Below the pieces are notes generated by a model, which was not told the origin of the DNA, made no database searches, and saw only the letters and a list, made by a program, of their open reading frames with translations. Below, piece by piece: positions 1 through 6,635 of a stretch of DNA of 13,647 nt. Position 1 is the first letter of the stretch, and each line of letters starts with the position of its first letter. The translations under genes and the position numbers were made by a program. This stretch comes from Porphyromonadaceae bacterium UBA4259 (lineage in GTDB: Bacteria > Bacteroidota > Bacteroidia > Bacteroidales > Muribaculaceae). The stretch lies in the NCBI GenBank assembly GCA_002396125.1, contig DGWL01000065.1, positions 1 through 13,647 of the forward strand, written 5' to 3'.

Positions 1-574
1 TCGACAGGTTGGCAATGTCCTCGCGAGCCATGTAGATTTTCAGGGTCTTGCCATCGTCCTCGAAGCCATAGTTGTCGATAAGCACAATCAGTGCCTCGGC
101 AAGGCGACCGCGAATGTGCTTCTGGGTGAGGGTGACAATCTTGGTGTCGCTGCCGCCCAGGTTCTTCGACAGCTCGTGGATGAAAAACCATGCCAGTTGC
201 CGGTTGTTGTTAATCATGTCCTTCACCAAGTCCATGGGCAGACTGCCAACGCTTGAGGGTTCAAAAGCCGCGGCCGTTGAGACGTAGGGCTCGTTGGCAA
301 AGAAGGCGCGGTAACCAAAGTATTGAATGGGGCGGTAGAGTCGCAGAATCTGCTGACGCCCGCCAATACCGTCTTTATAGAGTTTTACCTTACCCTTGAG
401 CAGGCACCACAAATACACTGGGTTGTCCTTCTCGGCATATATGATTTGATTTTTCTTGAAATTATGAATCTCAAAATTGTCGACAATCAGGCGCTTCTCG
501 TCGGAGTTGAGTAGGCTCCATATAGCTGCCAAATCTTCGCTTATAACCTTCTCAAGCGTACTCTTAATTATCAT
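1..574 (-). CDS. Crp/Fnr-family transcriptional regulator (C-terminus cut by window edge)
   Basis: I translated the reverse strand by hand from the ATG at 574 and found 191 uninterrupted codons running off the left edge. Residues about 25-120 look like a cyclic-nucleotide-binding (cupin) domain: a WCLLKGKVKLYKDG strand pair, then GRQQILRLYRP and a turn at YFGYRAFF. A long dimerisation helix follows (about 112-140). The start of a Crp-type winged helix is then visible at TQKHIRGRLAEALIVL, ending in the recognition-helix approach MAREDIANLS. The classical Crp cAMP-contact residues are not evident, as is usual for Bacteroidota relatives, so the ligand is unknown. An AAAGGA ribosome site lies about 6 bases before the ATG. 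The gene is divergent from lon with 255 bases between them. Family call is confident; target genes and signal cannot be read. Confidence 0.88.
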   Translation of the reverse strand, partial: MIIKSTLEKVISEDLAAIWSLLNSDEKRLIVDNFEIHNFKKNQIIYAEKDNPVYLWCLLKGKVKLYKDGIGGRQQILRLYRPIQYFGYRAFFANEPYVSTAAAFEPSSVGSLPMDLVKDMINNNRQLAWFFIHELSKNLGGSDTKIVTLTQKHIRGRLAEALIVLIDNYGFEDDGKTLKIYMAREDIANLS

Positions 575-602
575 GTGTCCTTTAATTATGCTATAAAACA
601 TG

Positions 603-634
603 CAAATTTAGCATATTTCTTCAATATCACCAAA
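603..634 (-). promoter_or_regulatory. Bacteroidota-type promoter of the Crp/Fnr-family gene
   Basis: On the minus strand, TTTG (634-631) is followed by 20 bases and TAAATTTG (610-603). This is an exact match to the Bacteroidota -33/-7 pattern TTTG-N19-21-TAnnTTTG. Transcription would start near 596, giving a leader of about 22 bases before the ATG at 574. Confidence 0.75.
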
Positions 635-721
635 TTTAACTGCTAGAAAGTAAAGAAAGTATAGAGGGAGTGGCAAATACGGGAGATAAGGGAGGGTGAA
701 TTGTAAACCGATAGAAATGTT

Positions 722-744
722 ACATCGTTCTCTCCGCTCGATGT
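722..744. repeat. Interrupted dyad upstream of the lon promoter (possible activator site)
   Basis: ACATCG (722-727) and CGATGT (739-744) form a perfect 6-base inverted repeat with an 11-base gap. It lies about 50-70 bases upstream of the predicted lon start. A second small dyad, CGATG/CATCG (739-743/749-753), overlaps it. A regulator-binding site is an inference; the arms are short. Confidence 0.3.
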
Positions 745-765
745 TTCTCATCGCTCTGGCCTTGT

Positions 766-782
766 TTGGCACTTGTTTTGCA
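766..782 (+). promoter_or_regulatory. Sigma-54 (RpoN) -24/-12 type promoter of lon
   Basis: TTGGCAC at 766-772 and TTGCA at 778-782 match the sigma-54 consensus YTGGCACG-N4-TTGCW, with the diagnostic GG and GC exactly 10 bases apart. The only mismatch is T for G after TGGCAC. Transcription would start near 793, giving a leader of about 37 bases before the lon ATG at 830. A competing reading is a weak ordinary Bacteroidota promoter, TTG (762-764)-N20-TATGTTTT (785-792), which misses the last conserved G. The other genes here with a recognisable promoter carry a full TAnnTTTG, so the sigma-54 reading stands out, but it is unproven. Confidence 0.6.
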
Positions 783-829
783 TATATGTTTTTTCAAGAC
801 TATATTAATAGGTAACACGAAATTTTGAC

Positions 830-3277
830 ATGATAGATTTTAATAAAGATATTGACATGGATTTTAATGACGGCGGTGGTGCGCATGCAATTCCAATTTT
901 TGCCGAGATACATCCCAATAGCGATGATAAACTGCTGCAAGAAAAAGAGTTAAAGGATGTGCCTGTGCTTGCGTTGCGCAACATGGTGCTCTTCCCTGGC
1001 ATGACAATGCCGGTGATGGTGGGGCGCGCGAAGTCGCTCAATGCCATCAAGGACGCTCAGCGTGCGGGTGAACCTTTGGCAGTAGTTTGCCAAATTGACA
1101 GCGAAGTAGAAGACCCTGACAAGAACGATCTTTACCCCGTTGGCACTGTTGCCGAGGTCATTAAGGTCCTCAAGTTGCCCGACGATTCCACCAATGTCAT
1201 TTTGCATGGTCGCTCCAGTTTTGTGCTTGATGAGATTACTAGCCGCGAGCCTTACTTGCGTGGCAATATTTCGCTCTTTAAGGAGAAATATCCATTAAAG
1301 AAGGATGGTGAATTTGAGGCTATCATTAGTTCTATCAAGGAGTTGACCTATGATATGCTCAACAAGATGGGCGATGGCGGCCGTGAGCTGAAGTTTGCCA
1401 TCAGCAACATCGACGACCCTGTCTACTTGATGCACTTCCTTGCAACCAACATTCCATTTGAGGCACGCGACAAGCAGGCTTTGCTGCAGGAGAGCGACAT
1501 CAAGAAAAGGGCCTATCATCTGTTTGGCATCCTCAGCAAGGAGGCGCAGCTCATTGACCTCAAGGCCAACATCCAGATGCGCACTCGCGAGGACCTGTCG
1601 CAGCAGCAACGCGAGCACTTCCTGCAGCAGCAGATACGCACCATTCAGGAAGAGCTCGGCACCAACGACGACGATATTCCTGAGCTTGAACGTCGTGCTA
1701 AAGACAAGAAGTGGAATGAGAACACAGCAAAGCACTTCGAGAAGGAGCTCAAAAAGTTGGAACGGCTCAATCCACAGTCACCCGACTACAGCACGCAATA
1801 TTCCTATCTCGACACCATGCTCAACTTGCCATGGAACGAGTACACCAAGGACGCTTTCAATCTCAAGAAAGTGGAGGCAAAGCTCAACAAAGATCATTAT
1901 GGACTCGAGAATGTGAAAAACCGCATTCTGGAGCATCTGGCGGTGCTCAAGTTGCGTGGCGACCTAAAGGCTCCCATCATCTGCCTCTACGGTCCTCCGG
2001 GAGTTGGCAAAACTTCGCTTGGACGTTCGGTTGCCGAGGCGCTGAACCGCAAGTATGAACGCATATCGCTTGGTGGCCTTCACGACGAGGCCGAGATTCG
2101 TGGTCATCGCCGCACCTATATCGGTGCTATGCCAGGGCGCATTATCGAGGCCATGAGCAAGTGTGGCAGCAGCAATCCCGTAATTGTTCTTGACGAAATC
2201 GACAAGGTGGGGCAAGACTTTAAAGGTGACCCCGCATCGGCTCTGCTCGAAGTGCTCGACCCTGAGCAGAATGGGCATTTCCACGACAACTATCTTGATG
2301 TGGACTACGACTTGAGCAAGGTGCTCTTTATCGCCACTGCCAACAACCTTGGCACTATCTCCAAGCCATTGCTCGACCGCATGGAGGTTATAGAGATTAA
2401 CAGTTATATACCCGAGGAGAAAATCGAGATTGCCCGCAAGCACTTGGTCCCAAAGCAACTCGAGGAGAATGGATTTGCCAAGAAGGAAATCACATTCCCT
2501 AAGGGTACTATTGCCGAGATTATCGATGGGTACACTCGTGAGAGTGGTGTGCGTGAGCTTGAGAAGAAAATTGCTAAAGTGTTGCGCAAGGTGGCACGCA
2601 AGAAGGCTAGTGGTGACGATTATCCCAAGAGTATCGACAATGCAAGCCTGAAGGAATACTTGGGGGCTCGCGACTTCACGAGCGACAAGTATGAGGGCAA
2701 CGATTTTGCCGGTGTTGTAACCGGATTGGCATGGACCGCTGTGGGAGGCGAGATTCTCTTCATCGAGAGTGCACTCTCTCGCGGTAAAGGCGAGAAGCTT
2801 ACACTCACCGGTAACTTGGGCGATGTGATGAAAGAGAGTGCCATGATTGCGTTGCAGTATCTCAAGAGCCACAGTCAACTCTTCGATATTGACTACGAGC
2901 TCTTCGACAAGTATAACGTGCACGTGCATGTGCCCGAGGGAGCTATCCCCAAGGACGGACCGTCGGCAGGCGTGACAATGGTGACGTCGCTGGTATCGTC
3001 GTTCACCCAGCGCAAGGTGCGTGACCACCTGGCAATGACTGGAGAAATCACATTGCGAGGCAAGGTGCTGCCTGTGGGTGGTATCAAGGAAAAGATTTTG
3101 GCAGCCAAGCGTGCCGGCATCACCGACATTATCTTGTGCCAGGCCAACAAGAAAGACATCGACGAGATTAACGATATCTACCTCAAGGGATTGACATTCC
3201 ACTTTGTCAACACCATCAAGGATGTGATAGATTTCGCTCTACTTCCCGACAAGGTTAAAGATGCGATAGAATTGTAA
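830..3277 (+). CDS. lon: ATP-dependent Lon protease (endopeptidase La)
   Basis: This is a cytoplasmic AAA+ serine protease that unfolds and degrades damaged and regulatory proteins. The 815-aa product has the normal LonA length and order. The N-terminal substrate-binding domain (about 43-240) begins PVLALRNMVLFPGM. It is followed by a coiled-coil helical segment (about 250-345). The AAA+ module has Walker A GPPGVGKT at 388-395, Walker B VIVLDEID at 451-458 and sensor-1 ATANN at 502-506. The protease domain has the catalytic serine in PKDGPSAG (S712) and lysine in GGIKEK (K755), with the same 43-residue spacing as S679/K722 of E. coli Lon. No membrane segment is present, so it is not LonB. The ATG at 830 precedes an acidic, family-variable N-terminus; M10 (857) is a less likely start. 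The gene is monocistronic, convergent with gpmI, and has a sigma-54-like promoter. Confidence 0.98.
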   Translation: MIDFNKDIDMDFNDGGGAHAIPIFAEIHPNSDDKLLQEKELKDVPVLALRNMVLFPGMTMPVMVGRAKSLNAIKDAQRAGEPLAVVCQIDSEVEDPDKNDLYPVGTVAEVIKVLKLPDDSTNVILHGRSSFVLDEITSREPYLRGNISLFKEKYPLKKDGEFEAIISSIKELTYDMLNKMGDGGRELKFAISNIDDPVYLMHFLATNIPFEARDKQALLQESDIKKRAYHLFGILSKEAQLIDLKANIQMRTREDLSQQQREHFLQQQIRTIQEELGTNDDDIPELERRAKDKKWNENTAKHFEKELKKLERLNPQSPDYSTQYSYLDTMLNLPWNEYTKDAFNLKKVEAKLNKDHYGLENVKNRILEHLAVLKLRGDLKAPIICLYGPPGVGKTSLGRSVAEALNRKYERISLGGLHDEAEIRGHRRTYIGAMPGRIIEAMSKCGSSNPVIVLDEIDKVGQDFKGDPASALLEVLDPEQNGHFHDNYLDVDYDLSKVLFIATANNLGTISKPLLDRMEVIEINSYIPEEKIEIARKHLVPKQLEENGFAKKEITFPKGTIAEIIDGYTRESGVRELEKKIAKVLRKVARKKASGDDYPKSIDNASLKEYLGARDFTSDKYEGNDFAGVVTGLAWTAVGGEILFIESALSRGKGEKLTLTGNLGDVMKESAMIALQYLKSHSQLFDIDYELFDKYNVHVHVPEGAIPKDGPSAGVTMVTSLVSSFTQRKVRDHLAMTGEITLRGKVLPVGGIKEKILAAKRAGITDIILCQANKKDIDEINDIYLKGLTFHFVNTIKDVIDFALLPDKVKDAIEL

Positions 3278-3325
3278 TACTTGTTGTTATTGTCGGGTAA
3301 AACTATTTAATGTCGTCATATCATT

Positions 3326-3357
3326 GTGCCGTTCATGGCTTTGGCTGTGAACGGCAC
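3326..3357 (+). terminator. Strong hairpin after lon, without a U-tract
   Basis: GTGCCGTTCA pairs with TGAACGGCAC (3326-3335/3348-3357). The stem continues inward with U-G, G-U, G-C and C-G pairs to a UUUG tetraloop, 14 pairs in all. The two G-U pairs would be A-C mismatches on the other strand, so the structure favours the lon transcript. It begins 48 bases after the lon stop. No run of U follows, so it may protect the 3' end or act in factor-dependent termination rather than as a classical intrinsic terminator. Confidence 0.5.
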
Positions 3358-3412
3358 TGTGTTAATAGCAAGTGTGATTTGTATCCATTTTATAATGACG
3401 AGATATACGCTT

Positions 3413-3451
3413 AAAAAAGATGACTCAATGCAATCTCTGCGTTGAGTCATC
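3413..3451 (-). terminator. Rho-independent terminator of gpmI
   Basis: Read on the minus strand, GATGACTCAA (3451-3442) pairs perfectly with TTGAGTCATC (3428-3419). Three further pairs close a 7-base loop, and six U residues follow (3418-3413). This is a canonical intrinsic terminator 67 bases beyond the gpmI stop codon. The plus-strand reading lacks a U-tract. Confidence 0.85.
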
Positions 3452-3518
3452 ATAGTAAAACGAGTATATGAAATGAAAAAAATGTATTGTGTTTCTTATT
3501 TCTTTCTTGTTTTATTTC

Positions 3519-5033
3519 TTACTTGATTAGGCATTCACCAGTCATCTCGGTGGGTTGTTCCAAGCCCATGATGTGAAGTATCGATGGGGCTACGTCGGCA
3601 AGGCGACCATCGGTAACCGTGGCCTCGCGGTTTTCGGTGACATAGATGAATGGCACAGGGTTGAGCGAGTGGGCGGTATTGGGCGTGCCGTCGTCGTTGA
3701 TGGCATGGTCGCAGTTGCCGTGGTCGGCGATTATGATCACCTCATAGCCAGCGGCGCGGGCAGCCTCAACGGTGTCGCGCACGCAGTTGTCGATGGTAAC
3801 AACCGCTTTCTCAATGGCTTCATACACGCCGGTGTGACCCACCATGTCGCCATTGGCATAGTTGACAACGATGAAGTCATACTTGTTCTCACCGATAGCC
3901 TGCACAAGCTTATCTTTTACTTCGGGTGCGCTCATCTCGGGCTTGAGATCGTAGGTTGCAACCTTGGGTGATGGCACCAGGATGCGGTCCTCGCCCTCGA
4001 AGGGGGCTTCACGTCCGCCGTTAAAGAAGAAGGTGACGTGGGCATATTTCTCGGTCTCGGCAATGTGCAACTGCTTCTTGCTCTGACTCGAGAGATACTC
4101 GGCAAGCGTGTTCTCCACATTCTCCTTCTTGAAGATGATGTGAACGCCGGTAAACGATGCGTCATAGGGGGTCATGCAGTAGTATTGCAATCCTGGTATA
4201 GTAGTCATTCCCTGCTCGGGCATGTCCTGCTGGGTGAGCACTATGGTGAGCTCCTTGGCACGGTCGTTGCGGTAGTTGAAGAAGATGATGACATCGCCTT
4301 CCTTGATGCGGCCATCAACGCTGGTGTTAACGATGGGCTTTATAAACTCGTCGGTAACGCCCTCGTCATAGCTCTCCTGAATGGCTTGCACCATGTTGTC
4401 GCTCTTGCGGCCTTCACCGTGAACGAGTTGGTCATAGGCAAGCTTGATGCGGTCCCAGCGCTTGTCGCGGTCCATGGCATAATAGCGGCCGGTGACGGTT
4501 GCTACCACACCTGCGCTCTTGGAGCAATGTTCCTCAAGCTGGGCAACGAAGCCTTTGCCGCTCTCGGGGTCGGTGTCGCGGCCATCCATGAAGCAGTGGA
4601 TGAACACATCCTGTAGCTCATATTCCTTGGCGATATCGCACAAGGCAAACAGGTGCTCGAGCGAGCTGTGCACGCCGCCGTTGCTGGTTAGGCCCATGAA
4701 ATGGATGGCCTTGCCGCTCTGCTTGGCATGGCTGAATGCGCTCACGATTTCGGGATTTTGGCGAATTGACCCGTCCTTGATGGCTTTGTTGATTTTGACC
4801 AGGTCTTGATACACCACCCTGCCACCGCCAATGTTGAGGTGGCCCACCTCGCTGTTACCCATCTGCCCGTCGGGCAAGCCCACGTTTTCTCCGCTAGCTT
4901 GCAACTGGCTGTGAGGATAGGTGTTCAACAAGCTGTCCCAATAGGGGGTGGGGGTGGAGGAAATGACATCACTCTTGGTGTGGTTGCCAATTCCCCATCC
5001 GTCAAGAATTATCAATAAAGCCTTTTTACTCAT
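3519..5033 (-). CDS. gpmI: 2,3-bisphosphoglycerate-independent phosphoglycerate mutase
   Basis: This cytoplasmic enzyme interconverts 3- and 2-phosphoglycerate in glycolysis and gluconeogenesis. It is a two-Mn alkaline-phosphatase-superfamily enzyme of usual length (504 aa). The N-terminus has the metal-binding LLIILDGWG (D11). The phospho-acceptor serine lies in GQMGNSEVGHLNIG (S61). The transferase domain contains HCFMDGRDTDP and TGRYYAMDRD. The C-terminal metal cluster shows NYANGDMVGHTG and IADHGNCDHA. The start at 5033 gives the standard MSKKALLIILDGWG beginning. An AGGACA sequence lies further upstream than an ideal ribosome site, so initiation probably relies on an A/U-rich leader, as is common in this phylum. 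The gene has its own consensus promoter and terminator and is convergent with lon, so it is a stand-alone unit. Confidence 0.98.
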   Translation of the reverse strand: MSKKALLIILDGWGIGNHTKSDVISSTPTPYWDSLLNTYPHSQLQASGENVGLPDGQMGNSEVGHLNIGGGRVVYQDLVKINKAIKDGSIRQNPEIVSAFSHAKQSGKAIHFMGLTSNGGVHSSLEHLFALCDIAKEYELQDVFIHCFMDGRDTDPESGKGFVAQLEEHCSKSAGVVATVTGRYYAMDRDKRWDRIKLAYDQLVHGEGRKSDNMVQAIQESYDEGVTDEFIKPIVNTSVDGRIKEGDVIIFFNYRNDRAKELTIVLTQQDMPEQGMTTIPGLQYYCMTPYDASFTGVHIIFKKENVENTLAEYLSSQSKKQLHIAETEKYAHVTFFFNGGREAPFEGEDRILVPSPKVATYDLKPEMSAPEVKDKLVQAIGENKYDFIVVNYANGDMVGHTGVYEAIEKAVVTIDNCVRDTVEAARAAGYEVIIIADHGNCDHAINDDGTPNTAHSLNPVPFIYVTENREATVTDGRLADVAPSILHIMGLEQPTEMTGECLIK

Positions 5034-5083
5034 TATGCTTAAAAATGTTGTCCTAAAAAAATACTCAAATAAATTGGTGACTG

Positions 5084-5115
5084 CAAATATACGCTAATTT
5101 GAGCGCATTTCAAAA
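5084..5115 (-). promoter_or_regulatory. Bacteroidota-type promoter of gpmI
   Basis: On the minus strand, TTTTG (5115-5111) is followed by exactly 19 bases and TATATTTG (5091-5084), a full match to TTTG-N19-21-TAnnTTTG. The start would be near 5077, about 44 bases before the gpmI ATG. Confidence 0.8.
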
Positions 5116-5185
5116 CGAAATCGTTTTTTTTCTCTCTTTTATGCACTTTATTGTGAAAAAAAGACAAAATAAGCGCACAATACCT

Positions 5186-5273
5186 CTGGATGAAATAGCT
5201 CATCCAGTTAGAAGACGACATTTGCTGGCATGGCATAGCCACACCAGCTTGTCAGTGGCGTAAAAGCAGCTGG
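5186..5273 (-). other. Structured 3' untranslated region or possible small RNA
   Basis: The 274 bases between gpmI and the 71-aa gene hold no gene I can support, but the minus-strand RNA would be strongly folded. CTGGTGTGGC/GCCATGCCAG (5247-5238/5234-5225) makes a 10-pair stem with a 3-base loop. Two of its pairs are G-U on this strand only, which favours minus-strand transcription. CTGGATGA/TCATCCAG (5207-5200/5193-5186) makes an 8-pair hairpin. CCAGCT/AGCTGG (5273-5268/5249-5244) is an alternative pairing excluded by the first stem. Seven U residues follow at 5162-5156. This may simply be the 3' end of the upstream operon; an independent RNA is an inference. Confidence 0.35.
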
Positions 5274-5307
5274 GCTCTAAGAGAGTTCCGGCTCAGAGAG
5301 TGAGATT

Positions 5308-5523
5308 TTACTTCTGGTTGGGATCTTTCTTGGTGAGCTTGTCGGTCAAGAAGTCTACAGCACTGTCAACCACGCCTTCTACTTTGTCGTCGAGTGAGTC
5401 GGGTGTGATTTTCTTGCCAATCTCGGTTGCTTTTTTCTTGATTTCCTCGGGGTTCTTCAAGAGTTCGCCGGCTTTTTCCTGAATGAAATCTTTAGCCTGG
5501 TCAAGCATGTTGTTCTCAGCCAT
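5308..5523 (-). CDS. Small charged helical protein, function unknown (71 aa)
   Basis: I do not recognise a named family with certainty. The product is small, rich in Lys, Glu and Asp, and without a signal peptide or membrane segment. It looks like two or three amphipathic helices (MLDQAKDFIQEKAGELL, then an IKKKATEIGKK stretch, then VEGVVDSAVDFLTDKL). The pattern of repeated AxDxxxxKAxE-like heptads resembles small stress or envelope-associated helical proteins and the so-called Rv0909-type antitoxin-like proteins, but no toxin partner is present, so I do not call it an antitoxin. It starts 44 bases after the lipoprotein stop codon with no promoter of its own visible, so the two genes are probably co-transcribed. 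The ATG at 5523 has no Shine-Dalgarno; M6 (5508) is an alternative start. Confidence 0.7.
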   Translation of the reverse strand: MAENNMLDQAKDFIQEKAGELLKNPEEIKKKATEIGKKITPDSLDDKVEGVVDSAVDFLTDKLTKKDPNQK

Positions 5524-5567
5524 AGTAGTGTAAAGTTTTAAAAGTTAATAAATTATGGTGAATTGCG

Positions 5568-6017
5568 TTATTTATTTTTGAATTGCTCGTAGGCATCGGT
5601 GGTGGCCTTGAGCAGTTGCTTCTGAGTTTCACTCAGTTTTCCATTCTTCTCAAGAGCATTTAGCTCGCTTAGCAGTTTGTCAATGGCTTTGGTGTCGATG
5701 GCTTTGCCGCTTTTCGACTCCTGCACAAGTTTTAGGAACTCCTCGTTGTACTGCTTGAGCATATTATCGGCCTTGTTGTTGCTTGCCTTTGGAGATTTGG
5801 GTGTGATATTGTTGCGCGTTATTGGCACCTTGGCTCCCTCAAGTGAGACATGAGGAATGGAAGACACCGAGGCTGTGTCGCTGTTTACACTCTCCTGTTG
5901 GGCAGGTGTTGCTTGTGATGCAGGGCTGCTACTTTGCTTGGAGTCATTGCCCGATGTGGTGCATGCCGCTAAAACAAGTGCCAGCGCCGATGCTAATATT
6001 AGCTTTCTTGTAATCAT
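5568..6017 (-). CDS. Predicted lipoprotein with helical C-terminus, function unknown
   Basis: The 149-aa product begins with a typical lipoprotein signal: a basic MITRK, a hydrophobic LILASALALVLAAC core and a lipobox ending at the cysteine (C19). A Ser/Thr/Gln-rich low-complexity linker follows (about 20-75). The C-terminal domain (about 80-149) is predicted helical and charged (KADNMLKQYNEEFLKLV, then LDKLLSEL-like and LSETQKQLLK segments). It is probably anchored in an envelope membrane. An in-frame ATG further upstream at 6047 can be excluded: it overlaps the -7 promoter element at 6045-6052 and would put ten extra residues before the signal peptide. It heads a short operon with the 71-aa protein. 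I cannot assign a family. Confidence 0.8.
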   Translation of the reverse strand: MITRKLILASALALVLAACTTSGNDSKQSSSPASQATPAQQESVNSDTASVSSIPHVSLEGAKVPITRNNITPKSPKASNNKADNMLKQYNEEFLKLVQESKSGKAIDTKAIDKLLSELNALEKNGKLSETQKQLLKATTDAYEQFKNK

Positions 6018-6044
6018 TGTAATGTGAATATTGATTTTCGGTTT

Positions 6045-6076
6045 CAAAATTAATGTTTTTTTTCAAGATATACAAG
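6045..6076 (-). promoter_or_regulatory. Bacteroidota-type promoter of the lipoprotein operon
   Basis: On the minus strand, CTTG (6076-6073) is followed by 20 bases and TAATTTTG (6052-6045), matching the TTG-N19-21-TAnnTTTG pattern. The start near 6038 leaves about 20 bases before the chosen ATG at 6017 and rules out the upstream in-frame ATG at 6047. Confidence 0.7.
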
Positions 6077-6097
6077 AAATCACAACTTTTATGGCGC

Positions 6098-6140
6098 AAA
6101 AAAAAGAAAACCGCGGCAAGATGATATTGCCACGGCTTTT
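6098..6140 (-). terminator. Rho-independent terminator of rplS
   Basis: On the minus strand AAAGCCGTGGCAA (6139-6127) pairs with TTGCCGCGGTTTT (6119-6107), a 13-pair stem with two G-U wobbles and a 7-base loop. Eight U residues follow just after one C (6105-6098). This is a strong intrinsic terminator, 37 bases after the rplS stop. It also insulates the lipoprotein promoter just downstream. Confidence 0.9.
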
Positions 6141-6176
6141 GTCTTGTTATCAAGTGTAGAAAAACTACTGCCTTTT

Positions 6177-6545
6177 TTACTTAGCGGCGTCTTTCTTGAT
6201 GAAGCGGCGCTCCTTGATGCGAGCCTTCTTACCGGTGAGTCCACGCAGATAATAAAGCTTAGCGCGACGAACGCGGCCATACTTGTTGATAACGATGCTG
6301 TCGATGAAGGGTGACTCCATGGGGAAAATGCGCTCTACGCCAATGCCGTCGCTAATCTTGCGAACGGTGAAACGCTTCTTTGCACCCTCGCCGTTAATCT
6401 TGATAACAACGCCACGGTACTGCTGAATACGCTCTTTGTTACCCTCCTTGATGCGATAAGCTACTGTGATTGTGTCGCCGGGAATGAATTCGGGCAACTC
6501 CTTGCCTGTAGCAAACGCTTGTTCTACAACTTTAATTAAGTCCAT
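6177..6545 (-). CDS. rplS: 50S ribosomal protein L19
   Basis: L19 sits at the 30S-50S interface of the ribosome. The 122-aa product has the family's normal length and signature blocks: PEFIPGDTITVAYRI near residues 18-32, ERIQQYRGVVI at about 38-48, FTVRKISDGIGVERIFP at 59-75, and the basic RRAKLYYLRGLTGKKARIKE tail. The ATG at 6545 gives the standard MDLIKVVEQ start; no clear Shine-Dalgarno precedes it. In many bacteria rplS follows rpsP-rimM-trmD, but here it is a single-gene unit with its own promoter, leader and terminator, downstream of the KDO operon. Autoregulation through the leader hairpin is likely but inferred. Confidence 0.98.
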   Translation of the reverse strand: MDLIKVVEQAFATGKELPEFIPGDTITVAYRIKEGNKERIQQYRGVVIKINGEGAKKRFTVRKISDGIGVERIFPMESPFIDSIVINKYGRVRRAKLYYLRGLTGKKARIKERRFIKKDAAK

Positions 6546-6579
6546 TGTAAATAATGTCTATAAATGTTTTTAATCACAC

Positions 6580-6627
6580 TTCGCAATATAAACAAGCCAC
6601 TCTAAACTTCTTGCCAGAGATTGCGAA
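6580..6627 (-). ncRNA. Probable L19 leader: structured 5' UTR of rplS
   Basis: The predicted transcript starts near 6629, leaving an 84-base leader before the ATG at 6545. Almost at its 5' end TTCGCAAT (6627-6620) pairs perfectly with ATTGCGAA (6587-6580), an 8-pair stem closing a 32-base interior. Inside, CAAG/CTTG (6613-6610/6596-6593) can pair, or alternatively CTCT/AGAG (6619-6616/6603-6600); these two pairings compete. Ribosomal-protein leaders of this shape often bind their own product to control expression. I infer an L19-responsive leader; I cannot match it to a named RNA family by eye. Confidence 0.5.
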
Positions 6628-6635
6628 AAGCGGTG

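Noticed and set aside
72..514. Short plus-strand open frames at the left edge
   Set aside because: The opposite strand encodes a convincing Crp/Fnr-type regulator over the whole interval, so these are shadows.
1964..3202. Long open frame of 412 codons on the minus strand opposite lon
   Set aside because: It lies entirely within lon, has no recognisable domain, promoter or ribosome site, and lon's motifs are intact through this interval. It is a shadow of lon codon usage.
4038..4616. 192-codon plus-strand open frame opposite gpmI
   Set aside because: It is antisense to an intact, fully motif-supported gpmI and has no promoter or recognisable product.
5308..5523. Antitoxin half of a toxin-antitoxin pair
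   Set aside because: The helical, charged composition is suggestive, but the neighbour is a lipoprotein with a normal signal peptide, not a toxin, and no toxin-like gene is adjacent.
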